25,670 bases of DNA from Profundicola sp964553105 (GCA_964553105.1 CAZKJO010000036.1:1-25670); one strand, 5' to 3'. Positions 9,001 through 17,468 are shown, numbered from the stretch's first letter. The notes: generated by a model not told the origin, from the letters alone. A program made the numbers and translations.

Positions 9001-9261
9001 TAAATTCATACCTGTAACTGGGAAAGATTTCTCCGCTAAGGTGTTTGGGTTCATAACTGATAGGTTGTCTCCTACAGAAGCATTAATATTAAATACTCCT
9101 AAATCATTGGTCTCTGTTGAAACTCCCGTTTCATCCACAGTTACGATCGCTCCCGTAACTGGACCAAAGTCGTCCACCACTACCCCAGACACCTGCGCAT
9201 ACGCGAAGGAAGTAAAGAGTAACAGTGTCATCACACTAAAAACTAAATTTTTTGTCCTCAT
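6049..9261 (-). CDS. SusC/RagA family TonB-dependent outer-membrane receptor (pair 1)
   Basis: A 1070-residue SusC-type importer that would work with the adjacent SusD lipoprotein, powered by TonB-ExbBD. Signal peptide about 1-22 (ending FAYA). A short, divergent carboxypeptidase-regulatory-like domain covers about 23-95. The plug holds the family signatures GTSSSIRIRGIGSVNGSTTP, PLYVVDGIPFDG and TAIYGARGANGVIVINTKKG at about 160-230. The rest is a 22-stranded-type barrel ending in SNITFGLRVKL. There is no secretin/STN domain at the N-terminus, so no FecI/FecR-type sigma signalling is expected. The start ATG at 9261 gives the signal peptide directly and is preceded by an AT-rich leader with TTAAAAAA. 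First gene of a two-gene operon. Substrate unknown. Confidence 0.96.
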   Translation of the reverse strand: MRTKNLVFSVMTLLLFTSFAYAQVSGVVVDDFGPVTGAIVTVDETGVSTETNDLGVFNINASVGDNLSVMNPNTLAEKSFPVTGMNLGELVLGDAAIGLSDVITLGYSSTTDDAYTGTADVVDSKQIEKKSVSDISAALAGESAGVVVVTGSGQPGTSSSIRIRGIGSVNGSTTPLYVVDGIPFDGYLNSINPADIENTVILKDATATAIYGARGANGVIVINTKKGKKGKSEITFDSKVGFNMSLLPRYNTIDNPERYMELGWEGLKNYGALSGEADPAAFANANLFGGDFGIDPMYNMWDAAGANLIDPATGRFNSGINRKYTPERWEDYAFSPGIRTENTIRFSGGSDKTTFYSSFSYLDEKGYSIKSDYDRLSTRLNVSHEVAPWMDANVNLSYSFSDRNNNGQTEDSGSVFWFVDNIPSIYPLFTRDADGNKIPEPIFGGYEYDYGFGAGAGRGFGANTNAIADAHYNLRNSKRHDINTSASFIFKLYEGLTLETRFGSQFLNDNYNSLSNPYYGSAATSGGSIYKVNNEQLSYNMLEMLRYAKTFGTNHNLEILAGHENNALEDKYILGYRSGLVIPDLPEWNNANQFGSMASYTNDYTIESYFGQLSYDFARKYFVTATMRADGSSRFRNEKWGEFGSVGLAWMLSKEDFMANQNVFNRLKLKTSYGTTGEQRGLGLYPWADLYTSAMDGEFGFSQTTFGNPDLTWENAKMFQVGAEMRIFDRINIDLDYYRKNSTDLLFESRLHLTSGGAIFNTNDGELFNAGFEFNVNADVVRKENFFLNVGFNGEMLHNELLEMPIELGSGERKIIDIASYYGRAAGRSLYDYYLREWAGVNTETGAAMWNMYYDDVNGNGEFDDGDVRIASMHDYMANNSSANVAMTTTTVYTDATQKFIDKTAIPDVRGAFNLSTGFKNFELSAQFLYSFGGYSYDSAYAGLMRNTELGGNNWHQDIEQRWQQPGDVTNVPRLSNNITGDTNFTSASTRFLTKSDYVALNNVRIGYNFPTDMISGMGLAELGMYVQGDNLWLFSERDGFNPSASFTGGSDTYRYSPLSNITFGLRVKL

Positions 9262-9288
9262 ATATTATTTTTTAATAACATTTAATTA

Positions 9289-9319
9289 CAAATTACTAAC
9301 ATTTATTTAAGAAATACAA
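9289..9319 (-). promoter_or_regulatory. Candidate promoter of susCD pair 1
   Basis: In the 99-bp stretch between the pair-2 terminator and the SusC start, the minus strand carries TTG (9319-9317), a 20-bp spacer and GTAATTTG (9296-9289), close to the Bacteroidota TTG/TAnnTTTG consensus but with an imperfect -7 box. It would leave a leader of about 20 nt with an A-rich ribosome-binding stretch. Confidence 0.35.
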
Positions 9320-9360
9320 GTTTTATTATAAAGAGATTGTCTACAGCGACTTTATAGCAT

Positions 9361-9391
9361 AAAAAAAAGCCGCCTCAAAAGGGGCGGCTTT
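9361..9391 (-). terminator. Rho-independent terminator of susCD pair 2
   Basis: Inverted repeat AAAGCCGCC (9366-9374) / GGCGGCTTT (9383-9391), followed on the minus strand by eight T (plus-strand A at 9361-9368). It begins 20 bp after the SusD stop at 9411 and separates the two susCD operons. Confidence 0.92.
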
Positions 9392-9410
9392 ATAAAATAT
9401 TTAGCTTTGA

Positions 9411-10961
9411 TTACGGCATCCACCATAATTTGCTGTCCATCGTATCCCCATTAGGAAGTCTATTAGAAGCTTCAATTACATTGGCTTCGTTCAAACTAAA
9501 TTCTCCTTCTGGATATCTAACTCTATAAGGCATATGATCAATTACAGGTAGTGGAGTAAATACATAAGTAGTTGTTCCATCAACTTCTAAACCTGTACCA
9601 CCTGGTAATAATAGAATGTCACCATCTGGGTAACCTGTTCTTCTATACTCTGCCCAAGCTTCTTGAGGCTGCATAAATAAAGCAACGTACTTCTGAGAAA
9701 TTACGTTTTCTTCGTTTGCTGCTGGTAAACCTGCAACGAAGGCATCAACCTTAGATGATTCTACACCCCATTTTTCCATAGAGGCTCTAACTCCTTGCTC
9801 ATAGTATCCTTGATCCCATCCGTTTACCTCCGATAAAATGAATAGAACTTCTGAATACTCCATTAAAATCTCTGGTGCATCAATTGAAATCACTTGGTTA
9901 CTAGCAAAAGATAAACCTGCAATAGGATTGTTAGCAGACAATCTATTTTCTGGTAATCCATAAGGCATACCTTGATAGTCATCTAAATCATCACTTGGGG
10001 TATATCCATTTGAACTAACGTTAGCAACTGATGTTCCTGCTGGAGCCGCCATTTGCTGTAGTCTAGGGTCGTAACCGAATTGGCCATTATCTCCTTTTAA
10101 TAATCTAATGAATCTATCGTTCACTGCAAAGTCAGTACGTGCATCAACAAAGTAAGTTGCCCAAAATGGATTACCCTCTGCACTTGAAGTACCATATGAT
10201 TGAGCCGCGTTATCTGCATTTGACTCAAAAACACCATCATTAATGGCATCTGTAATATGCGCTTGAGCTGCAGGTAAAACATCCTTAACTCTGTTGGCAA
10301 TTCTCAAACGTAATGAGTTGGCAAACTTTTTCCATTTAGAGGCATCTCCTCCATAAATACCATCACCAGCTCCAAATACAGGCTGATCTAATGTAAATTG
10401 GTCGTTCGCTTCGCTTAACTCTTTCAACAAGTCAGCATAAATTTTAGACTGTGGCGCATAAACCGGCGTTGTAGTCTCTTGAATATTCAAGGCTTGGAAC
10501 TCTGGATCGTTTGAGCCATAAGACCAATAAGGAACATCACCCCAGTGATCTGCTAAAGTCATAAAGGTATAAACTAACATTACTCTTGCAGCAGCAATTT
10601 CATTTGGCGAGGTCGACAAATCTTGTTCAGATGCAATTTCTATAATTTTCTTAAAGTTATTAGCTGCAAAGTAAAGTTGATTCCAACCACCTTGTGATGT
10701 GGTTTCACGATATAGATATCTATCTTCTTCTACATAATTTATCTGAGCACTATATTGCACCCACGGAGAAGTTAACCTCGCTGCCATCCATCCATCACGC
10801 GTGTTATCCATTACCCTTTTGGTGGCTCTATTAAAGATGGTATAAGTTGGTACCATCTCTGGATCATTCGGATTCTCATTAACTCCTGCTAAATCCGAAT
10901 CGCAAGATGTGAAGGTCATGAGACCAACTAATGCAAATCCTATTATTTTATTGTATTTCAT
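9411..10961 (-). CDS. SusD/RagB-like outer-membrane lipoprotein (pair 2, SusD-like_2 type)
   Basis: A 516-residue lipoprotein. The ATG at 10961 (MKYNKIIGFALVGLMTFTSC, lipid Cys C20) is preferred to an in-frame TTG at 10970. The mature start DSDLAGVNENPNDPEMVP and the segments WNQLYFAANNFKKIIEIA, AARVMLVYTFMTLADHWGDVPY and ASKWKKFANSLRLRIANRVK are the hallmarks of the second SusD Pfam type (SusD-like_2), which differs from pair 1. It would bind ligand over the SusC barrel. The C-terminal half holds EILMEYSEVLFILSEV and the conserved WAEYRRTGYPD. It begins 13 bp after the SusC stop, so it is the second gene of its operon. A TAAAAAA stretch precedes the start. Ligand unknown. Confidence 0.94.
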   Translation of the reverse strand: MKYNKIIGFALVGLMTFTSCDSDLAGVNENPNDPEMVPTYTIFNRATKRVMDNTRDGWMAARLTSPWVQYSAQINYVEEDRYLYRETTSQGGWNQLYFAANNFKKIIEIASEQDLSTSPNEIAAARVMLVYTFMTLADHWGDVPYWSYGSNDPEFQALNIQETTTPVYAPQSKIYADLLKELSEANDQFTLDQPVFGAGDGIYGGDASKWKKFANSLRLRIANRVKDVLPAAQAHITDAINDGVFESNADNAAQSYGTSSAEGNPFWATYFVDARTDFAVNDRFIRLLKGDNGQFGYDPRLQQMAAPAGTSVANVSSNGYTPSDDLDDYQGMPYGLPENRLSANNPIAGLSFASNQVISIDAPEILMEYSEVLFILSEVNGWDQGYYEQGVRASMEKWGVESSKVDAFVAGLPAANEENVISQKYVALFMQPQEAWAEYRRTGYPDGDILLLPGGTGLEVDGTTTYVFTPLPVIDHMPYRVRYPEGEFSLNEANVIEASNRLPNGDTMDSKLWWMP

Positions 10962-10974
10962 TTTGTTCAATTTT

Positions 10975-13900
10975 TTAGAATTGTAATTTTAAATTCATAC
11001 CATAAGTTCTAGTTGGAGGTAAACTACCACCCTCTAAACCTTGGATGTTACCACTACCTGTTGTAGTTTGCTCTGGATCGAAATCTTTGTTATCTAATCC
11101 CCAAACCAATAGGTTTCTACCAAAAGCAGTTACATCAACTCCTTTGAAAGGTCCGATTAAATTTTGAGGTAAAGAATAAGTTAAAGTTACATCTCTTAAT
11201 TTGAAATAATCTGCATCAAAAATGTTTTGAGCTTTTGGTCCAACATAATAGTTGTATCCGTAATCGGCCGCAGAAATATTAGTTGTATTCGCAGCTGTAT
11301 TCGTTACTGAATAAGTTCCATCATCATTCTGAGTAACTGTACCTGTAACACCTGGTAATACGATTCCATTTTCACGGATTCCGTTAGCAGCCGTTGCTTC
11401 TAACATACCACTGTACATACCCCACATATTTGAAACTGAATAATATCTACCTCCTTTTTGCATATCGATTAAAAAGCTAAAAGAGAAATCTTTATAGTTA
11501 AATGTGTTTCTTAATCCCATGTTGTAATCTGGTAAAACAGAACCTAAATCTTTGATACCCGTACTAGCGTACATACCATCAGCTCCAACTACTGGGTTAC
11601 CAGCATCATCATAGATAAAGTCAGTACCTCTAATTTGTCCATACTCTAATCCTTCTACTGCCCATAATTGTGCACCAAAGATTCCATTAACAATATTTAA
11701 AGCAGGTACATCTTCATTTAATTTCTCTACCATGTTTTTGTTCTTAGCAAAGTTCCAAGTTAAGTCCCAACTAAAGTCTTCTGATTTAATAGGAGTAACT
11801 TTCACTAAAGCCTCGATACCTTTGTTGCTCATCTCTGCACTGTTCACGAAAGTTGCGTTACTACCTGTAGTAGGCGTTACCTGAACTGGCATTAATAAGT
11901 CTCTAGAATATTGATCATAATACGTCACGTCAAAGAAAACTCTTCCTTTGAATAAAGACATTTCCATACCAACTTCCCAAGAATCAGTTTCTTCTGGTAC
12001 TAAGTTTTCGTTTTTCTTAGTTGTATTCAATGAGAATGTTGGCGATCCTATGAAGTTTCCACCACCAACGAATGTGTCTCTTAAATTATAAGGCGACGTA
12101 TCATTACCGGTTCTAGCCCAAGCACCTCTAACTTTCCAAAATCTCATCCAAGGTTGGTTGATAAATTCTGATAAGACAACACTTGTACTAACTGATGGGT
12201 AGAAGTATGAGTTACTGTCTGCTGGTAAAGTTGAAGACCAGTCATTTCTAGCTGTTGCCTCAACGAAAACATAATCCTTATATCCTAAAGATAACATACC
12301 ATATAAACTGTTTACTCTTTTCTCGCTTAAGAAGTTTTGAGTTGTAGGGTTATCTTTACTATTACTTAAGTTATAAATTCCTGGCACTACTAATCCACCA
12401 CTCGTTGCAGAAGATAAACTTTTGTATAGCTCATCTCTAATGTTACCACCAAAGAATGAATTCACACTAAAGTCTCCGTAATCTTTGTCATAGTGTAATC
12501 TAGCTTCGTAGTTAAATTCTCTTGCAACTCTGTTGATTGTACTAAATCCAGAAACTGCTTGAGAACCTACGGCCACTCTTTCAGAACCTGTCATAGTATA
12601 TCCATCCCCATATACATTACCTACAGCATATAAATTATCTGTAATATCATATTGTAATTGGAAACTACCTAAGTATCTATTTCTCTCATCTTCAGCTGTA
12701 TTTTCGTAGGCTGTCCAGTAAGGATTATCTGAGTACAAAGGCGTTGCATTATTCCAAGCTACTCTGTTCCAAGTTTTTTGGCTACCATCAGCATACTTGT
12801 AATTTTTAAGTCTATCATAATCTAACTGTCTTTGACCCCATTGTAACATTTTTTGCATAACGCTGTTATCTCCATATCCAACCTCTGGTCTGTTGAAAGC
12901 ATTTGTGTTTACATAGGTAATATTACCTTTTGCAGATAATTTATCAGAGAATTTAGTTGAGATGTCTGTATTAAATGAGCTCTTATTTAATTTTGAATTT
13001 GGAAAGAATCCATCAACATATAAATTAGAGTAAGCGATTCTTGCACTTGTTCCATCGAAAGACTTGCTAAATGCAACGCTATTGTTATAAGAAACACCCG
13101 TATCGAAGAAAGTCTCCGCGTCATTCTCAGGAGCTACCCAAGGTCTTGGTCTCAAGTAATTAGCAGCATCATCTGGATCAAAAGCATCCCAATGTAAAAC
13201 TGAAATGTTAGGATCATACTTTGGCCCCCAACTTTCATCTAATTGATATTCAACTATATTATATGTTTGACCATTGATTTCTTGCGTTTGGAAAGAGCCC
13301 ATAGAACCCGCACCATATTGTCTTTGTAATTTAGGGAATAAACTTACACTCTCGAATGAAACGCCTGTGTTAAACTCAATCGCATCTTGTTTAGTACCTT
13401 TTTTAGTAGTAATCAATACAACACCATTCGCACCTCTAGAACCATATAATGCAGAAGCAGCACCACCTTTTAAGACAGTTACATTCTCTACGTTATTTGG
13501 ATCGATATCGAACCCCATATCACCATAATCACGACCACCTGCACCTCTTTGTGCATCTGTAGAGTTAAAGTTGGAGTTACTGATTGGCACACCATCAACA
13601 ACAATTAGTGGTTTATTCTCTGCTGTAATAGAAGCTGTACCTCTTAATAACATTCTTGCAGAACCACCCATGTTACCACTTGGTGTAGAAATCTGCACCC
13701 CCGCAACATTACCAGAAAGAGAAGCAAGTGCGTTGTTACTCTTAGAAGCATTCAACATGTCTCCATCTACTTCTTGAGCCGCATAACCTAATGCTTTCTT
13801 ATCTCTCTCAATACCTAAAGCTGTTGCAACTGTGGCACCTAGCTCAATCGCTCCACCTCTAGAAATTGATACATTATACTGATCGCTGCTCCCTACAGCG

Positions 13901-14148
13901 ATAGTTTTGGTTTCAAAACCAATAAATTCAATAGCGACTTCATCGCCTTGATTTACACTTAAGGAGTAATTACCATCTGAATCGGTATATACTCCGTTGT
14001 CTGTTCCTTCCACATATACATAAGCATCTGCGACAGGAAAGCCATCCGAATCTGTTACTTGTCCTGTAATTATCTTTTGCTGTGCCATCACGAAAACGGA
14101 TCCAGCCAAAAGGATTGCAGTAAAAAGTAACTTAATGTTTGTCCTCAT
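10975..14148 (-). CDS. SusC/RagA family TonB-dependent outer-membrane receptor (pair 2)
   Basis: A 1057-residue SusC homologue, clearly divergent from pair 1. Signal peptide about 1-22 (ending FVMA). A full carboxypeptidase-D-regulatory-like domain covers about 24-96 (KIITGQVTDSDGFPVADAYV, TDSDGNYSLSV, IEFIGFETKTI). The plug carries MLLRGTASI, KPLIVVDGVPISN and SALYGSRGANGVVLITTKKG at about 165-255. The barrel ends TRTYGMNLKLQF, with a terminal Phe suited to BAM recognition. With the SusD-like_2 partner it should form a surface import complex. The start at 14148 is supported by the signal peptide; an out-of-frame ATG 5 bp upstream opens only a 6-codon frame. No CAZyme or peptidase lies beside it, so substrate cannot be assigned. 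Confidence 0.96.
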   Translation of the reverse strand: MRTNIKLLFTAILLAGSVFVMAQQKIITGQVTDSDGFPVADAYVYVEGTDNGVYTDSDGNYSLSVNQGDEVAIEFIGFETKTIAVGSSDQYNVSISRGGAIELGATVATALGIERDKKALGYAAQEVDGDMLNASKSNNALASLSGNVAGVQISTPSGNMGGSARMLLRGTASITAENKPLIVVDGVPISNSNFNSTDAQRGAGGRDYGDMGFDIDPNNVENVTVLKGGAASALYGSRGANGVVLITTKKGTKQDAIEFNTGVSFESVSLFPKLQRQYGAGSMGSFQTQEINGQTYNIVEYQLDESWGPKYDPNISVLHWDAFDPDDAANYLRPRPWVAPENDAETFFDTGVSYNNSVAFSKSFDGTSARIAYSNLYVDGFFPNSKLNKSSFNTDISTKFSDKLSAKGNITYVNTNAFNRPEVGYGDNSVMQKMLQWGQRQLDYDRLKNYKYADGSQKTWNRVAWNNATPLYSDNPYWTAYENTAEDERNRYLGSFQLQYDITDNLYAVGNVYGDGYTMTGSERVAVGSQAVSGFSTINRVAREFNYEARLHYDKDYGDFSVNSFFGGNIRDELYKSLSSATSGGLVVPGIYNLSNSKDNPTTQNFLSEKRVNSLYGMLSLGYKDYVFVEATARNDWSSTLPADSNSYFYPSVSTSVVLSEFINQPWMRFWKVRGAWARTGNDTSPYNLRDTFVGGGNFIGSPTFSLNTTKKNENLVPEETDSWEVGMEMSLFKGRVFFDVTYYDQYSRDLLMPVQVTPTTGSNATFVNSAEMSNKGIEALVKVTPIKSEDFSWDLTWNFAKNKNMVEKLNEDVPALNIVNGIFGAQLWAVEGLEYGQIRGTDFIYDDAGNPVVGADGMYASTGIKDLGSVLPDYNMGLRNTFNYKDFSFSFLIDMQKGGRYYSVSNMWGMYSGMLEATAANGIRENGIVLPGVTGTVTQNDDGTYSVTNTAANTTNISAADYGYNYYVGPKAQNIFDADYFKLRDVTLTYSLPQNLIGPFKGVDVTAFGRNLLVWGLDNKDFDPEQTTTGSGNIQGLEGGSLPPTRTYGMNLKLQF

Positions 14149-14164
14149 ACATTATAGTTTTTAT

Positions 14165-14212
14165 AAAGTTTCAATTGCTAATGTAGCATAAAAATTATAT
14201 TTATGAAACTTT
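14165..14212 (-). promoter_or_regulatory. Candidate promoter/operator of susCD pair 2 flanked by an inverted repeat
   Basis: AAAGTTTCA (14165-14173) and TGAAACTTT (14204-14212) are a perfect 9-bp inverted repeat with a 30-bp spacer, just upstream of the SusC start. The minus strand between them contains TACATTAG (14185-14178), a weak match to the TAnnTTTG -7 box, and the distal arm sits where a -33 element would be expected. The layout suggests two half-sites around a promoter. Function is inferred from position only. Confidence 0.3.
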
Positions 14213-14328
14213 TAACACTTAAATTTAATAAAACATGTAATTTTTTATTGATTTAATAATACACAGAACCTATTACACCTCATTAGTTAAAAATCTTCAA
14301 ACAAAACCAGAAAACATAACAAATGTCA

Positions 14329-14361
14329 TAAAAAAAGCCGTGAAAAAAATTTCACGGCTTT
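14329..14361 (-). terminator. Rho-independent terminator of the rimP-nusA-infB operon
   Basis: Twelve-bp stem AAAGCCGTGAAA (14334-14345) / TTTCACGGCTTT (14350-14361) with a 4-base loop. On the minus strand it runs into a T-tract (plus-strand A at 14331-14336). It starts 20 bp after the corrected infB stop at 14382-14384, which supports that stop over the apparent one at 14435. Confidence 0.92.
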
Positions 14362-14381
14362 GCTAATTATATAAAAAAAGT

Positions 14382-17300
14382 TTATTTCAGCTTTTTCTTT
14401 ATCTCTTTAATGGTGTATGCTTCTATAATATCACCTACTTTAATATCATTAAAGTTTTTGATGTTAAGTCCACNNNNNNNNNNNNNNNNNNNNNNNNNNN
14501 NNNNNNNNNNNNNNNNNNNNNNNNNNNNNNNNNNNNNNNNNNNNNNNNNNNNNNNNNNNNNNNNNNNNNNNNNGCTTCTATAATATCACCTACTTTAATA
14601 TCATTAAAGTTTTTGATGTTAAGTCCACATTCGTAACCTTTGCTCACTTCTTTAACATCATCTTTATAACGCTTCAAGCTCGCTAATTCTCCATCATGGA
14701 TTACAACTCCATCTCTAATTAAACGAATATTAGAGTTTCTATAAACCTTACCATCTAATACCATACAACCTGCAATCGTACCAACTTTAGAAATCTTGAA
14801 TGTTTCACGGATTTCGATGTTACCTGTAACCTCCTCTTTCAATTCTGGAGATAACATACCTTCCATCGCTTCTTTTACATCGTTGATGGCGTCGTAGATG
14901 ATAGAATAAGTTCTGATTTCTACTTCTTCTTTATCAGATAGATCTCTTGCTGTTCCGTTTGGCCTAACATTAAATCCAATAATTACCGCATCTGAAGCCG
15001 AAGCTAATAGAACGTCTGACTCTGTAATCTGTCCCACACCTCTGTGTAAGATATTCACATGAATCTCATCGGTTGATAACTTCTGAAGTGAATCTGTCAA
15101 TGCCTCTACCGAACCATCCACGTCACCTTTCAATATAATATTCAATTCTTGGAAGTCTCCTAATGCGATTCTTCGTCCGATCTCGTCTAGCGTAATATGC
15201 TTCTGAGTTCTGATCGTTTGCTCACGTTGTAGCTGACTTCTTCTTGTTGCTAACGACTTAGCTTCTCTTTCGTCTTCGAAGACTCTGAAGGTATCCCCTG
15301 CCGTTGGTGCTCCATCTAAACCTAAAATGGTAACAGGCGTAGAAGGACCTGCAGCCTTAACTTGTCTACCTCTTTCGTCTAACATAGCACGAACCTTACC
15401 GTGGTTACTACCCGCTAGGATATAATCACCCACTCTTAAAGTTCCGTTTTGTACCATGATGGTAGAAACATATCCTCTACCTTTATCTAATGAAGCTTCG
15501 ATAACTGTACCAGATGCCTCGCGATTTGCGTTGGCTTTAAGTTCAAGAATTTCCGCTTCTAATAATACTTTCTCTAGTAACTCATCTACATTTAAACCTG
15601 ATTTGGCAGATATGTCTTGAGATTGAATCTTTCCACCCCAATCCTCAACTAATAAGTTTTTCTGAGCTAATTGTTCTTTTACTTTTTCTGGGTTAGCTGC
15701 TGGCTTATCGATTTTGTTAATCGCAAATATCATGGGAACCCCAGCTGCTTGTGCGTGGCTAATTGCCTCCTCTGTCTGTGGCATGATTTGATCATCCGCC
15801 GCAATAACAATAATAGCAATATCCGTTACTTTAGCACCCCTTGCACGCATCGCGGTAAATGCCTCGTGACCTGGTGTATCTAAGAAGGCAATTTTCTTTC
15901 CTTTTTCTACCTCAACACTATACGCACCGATATGCTGTGTAATTCCACCAGACTCTCCCGCAATTACGTTGGCTTTTCTAATGTAATCTAATAAGGATGT
16001 CTTACCGTGGTCAACGTGCCCCATCACTGTCACGATAGGAGCTCTTGGAGATAAGTCTGCTTCTGTATCTTTTTCGATATCATCGATAGCTTCTTCAATA
16101 TCAGCATCAATAAATTCGGCGTCGAATCCAAACTCATCTGCAACTAATTCAATGGTGTTAGCATCTAATCGTTGGTTCATGGTAACCATAATACCTAGTG
16201 ACATACATGCCGAAATAACATCCATTGCGTTCACATCCATAAATGAGGCAAGTTCTGCAACGGTAACAAATTCTGTTACCTTTAATGTCTTGTCCGTTTC
16301 TTGTTGTAACTGCTCTTGAGCTTCTTGCTCCTGGCGTGTTTTTCTCTTATCTCTTCTGTGTCTCGAAGCTCTAGATTTACCACCTTTATTGGTTAGTTTC
16401 TCTAAAGTCTCTTTAATTTGCTTCTGCACTTCCTCCTCGGTCAATTCAGAAACATCTTTTCTTACAGGACCTCTTGGGCCACCACCACGACGGTTTCCAC
16501 CTTTTTTAACATCGTCTAGCTTAACATTCTTACGAATACGCTTTCTCTTACGTTTATTAGGTCCACCGGCGGCAGCTTTTTCTTTTTCTTTTTCTTTTTT
16601 CTTGTCTTTAAACTGAGATAAGTCGATTTTACCAACTTGTCTAACACCGTCTAGCTTTTTGTATTTAGTTTCTACAACTTCGCCACCTTCTTCAGTTTTA
16701 GCTTCAGCAGCAGGTGCATCGGCGTTTTTAGTTTCAGGGGCAGGCTTTTTGGTTTCAGTCTTTTTAGCTTCAACTTTTTTCTCCTCTTTTTTAGGAGTAT
16801 CTTTTTTAGGCTCCTCTTTTTTAGGTTTTGCTTTTTTGGAAGGTTTAGATTTCGGCTTCTCTGTCGGAAGTTTGATTTTACCAACCTGGGTTAGACCAGA
16901 GAGTGTCTTTCTTTTAGAAATTGTTTCCTCTTCTTTTTCCTGAGCAGGAGCCTCTTTAGCTGCAGCTTCTTCTGCCGCTTTGGCTTCCTTAGCTTTTTGT
17001 TCTGCTAAAGCTCTTTCTTCCTCTAACGCTTTTTCTGCCTTTGCTTTCTCTTCAGCTTCTTTTTTGGCTTGCTCTTTTTGGCGTGCTTCTTCTTCGGCTA
17101 ATTTCTTAGCTTTCTCTTCTTCTGCTTTTTTCTCTGCAGCTAATTTTCGAGCTTCCTCTTCTTCTTTTGCTTTCTTTTCAGCAAGTCGTTTCTCTCTCTG
17201 TTCTTGTTCGAACTTGTTAATTACGACCTCTTCAGAAGCTTCTCTTTGAAGACGATCGGCATCAAATTTCTTCACCAAAACCTCGTAGGTATTAGCGTCG

Positions 17301-17419
17301 ATTTTTGTAGTTGGTCGCTTTTCGACTTCAATTCCTTTTTCTTCTAAATAACTAACAGCTCTGTCAATAGAGATATTTAATTCTTTTAGAACTTTATTTA
17401 ATCTGTAAGATGCGGGCAT
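14382..17419 (-). CDS. infB: Translation initiation factor IF-2 (interrupted by an assembly-gap artefact)
   Basis: GTPase that places initiator fMet-tRNA on the 30S subunit and promotes subunit joining. The start is ATG at 17419 (MPASYRLNKVLKELNISIDR); an in-frame ATG at 17470 would add 17 non-family residues. Residues 1-45: winged-helix-like N-terminus. About 60-375: long Lys/Glu/Ala-rich linker, with a repeated QVGKI motif (about 178 and 261). About 383-440: IF2_N domain. G domain: G1 GHVDHGKT about 467-474, G3 DTPGH about 514, G4 NKID about 568, G5 SAK about 604. Domains II-IV follow. The 3' end is broken by 100 N (14474-14573) flanked by a 55-bp exact duplication. Removing those 155 bases gives 2883 nt, 961 codons, ending GDIIEAYTIKEIKKKLK at TAA 14384-14382. 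Reading straight through the N gives a false end at 14435. Last gene of the operon. Confidence 0.96.
14419..14473. repeat. 55-bp direct repeat, left copy, flanking the infB gap (assembly artefact)
   Basis: These 55 bases are identical to 14574-14628. Both encode the same IF-2 segment (LNIKNFNDIKVGDIIE on the minus strand), and a single copy restores the frame. The length is typical of a k-mer overlap between two contig ends, so this is taken as unmerged overlap rather than a biological repeat. Confidence 0.93.
14474..14573. other. Assembly gap, exactly 100 N, inside infB
   Basis: A placeholder-length run of N. Because the flanks duplicate each other by 55 bp, the true missing length is most likely zero (the contigs overlap). 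Confidence 0.98.
14574..14628. repeat. 55-bp direct repeat, right copy, flanking the infB gap (assembly artefact)
   Basis: Identical to 14419-14473. It continues without interruption into the body of infB, while the left copy continues into the true 3' end of the gene. Confidence 0.93.
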
Positions 17420-17442
17420 ATATGCGCTTTGTTTCTTATGGC

Positions 17443-17468
17443 GTGCAAAGTTAAGAAGAACTTTGCAC
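17443..17468 (-). promoter_or_regulatory. Hairpin in the nusA-infB spacer, just upstream of infB
   Basis: Perfect 10-bp inverted repeat GTGCAAAGTT (17443-17452) / AACTTTGCAC (17459-17468) with a 6-base spacer, ending 23 bp before the infB ATG at 17419. No T-tract follows on the minus strand, so it is not a terminator. It also contains TAACTTTG (17453-17446), an exact match to the Bacteroidota -7 box, although no TTG lies at the right upstream distance. It may be an RNA structure controlling infB translation or processing, or an internal promoter. Confidence 0.4.

Noticed and set aside
8972..9310. 112-codon plus-strand ORF opposite the 5' end of susC pair 1
   Set aside because: It is a shadow of a well-supported SusC coding region; no signal, motif or ribosome-binding context.
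13274..13777. Plus-strand ORFs opposite the SusC pair 2 plug domain
   Set aside because: They are antisense frames of a highly conserved plug region; the translations have no recognisable domain.
4550..14148. A classical polysaccharide utilization locus
   Set aside because: No glycoside hydrolase, lyase, sulfatase or dedicated regulator is present in the window, only transport pairs.
14435..14473. IF-2 ending in VDLTSKTLMILK at a stop at 14435
   Set aside because: This frame exists only because the 100-N placeholder plus the duplicated 55 bp shift the reading. Collapsing the overlap gives a longer family-like C-terminus ending at 14382.
14419..14628. A biological tandem repeat in infB
   Set aside because: The copies are identical, exactly 55 bp, and separated by a standard 100-N gap; one copy alone restores the frame. 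Contig overlap is the simpler explanation.
16659..17249. Plus-strand Ser/Phe-rich ORFs opposite infB
   Set aside because: They mirror the Lys/Glu/Ala-rich IF-2 linker on the other strand; their composition is what the complement of such codons gives, with no start context or family match.
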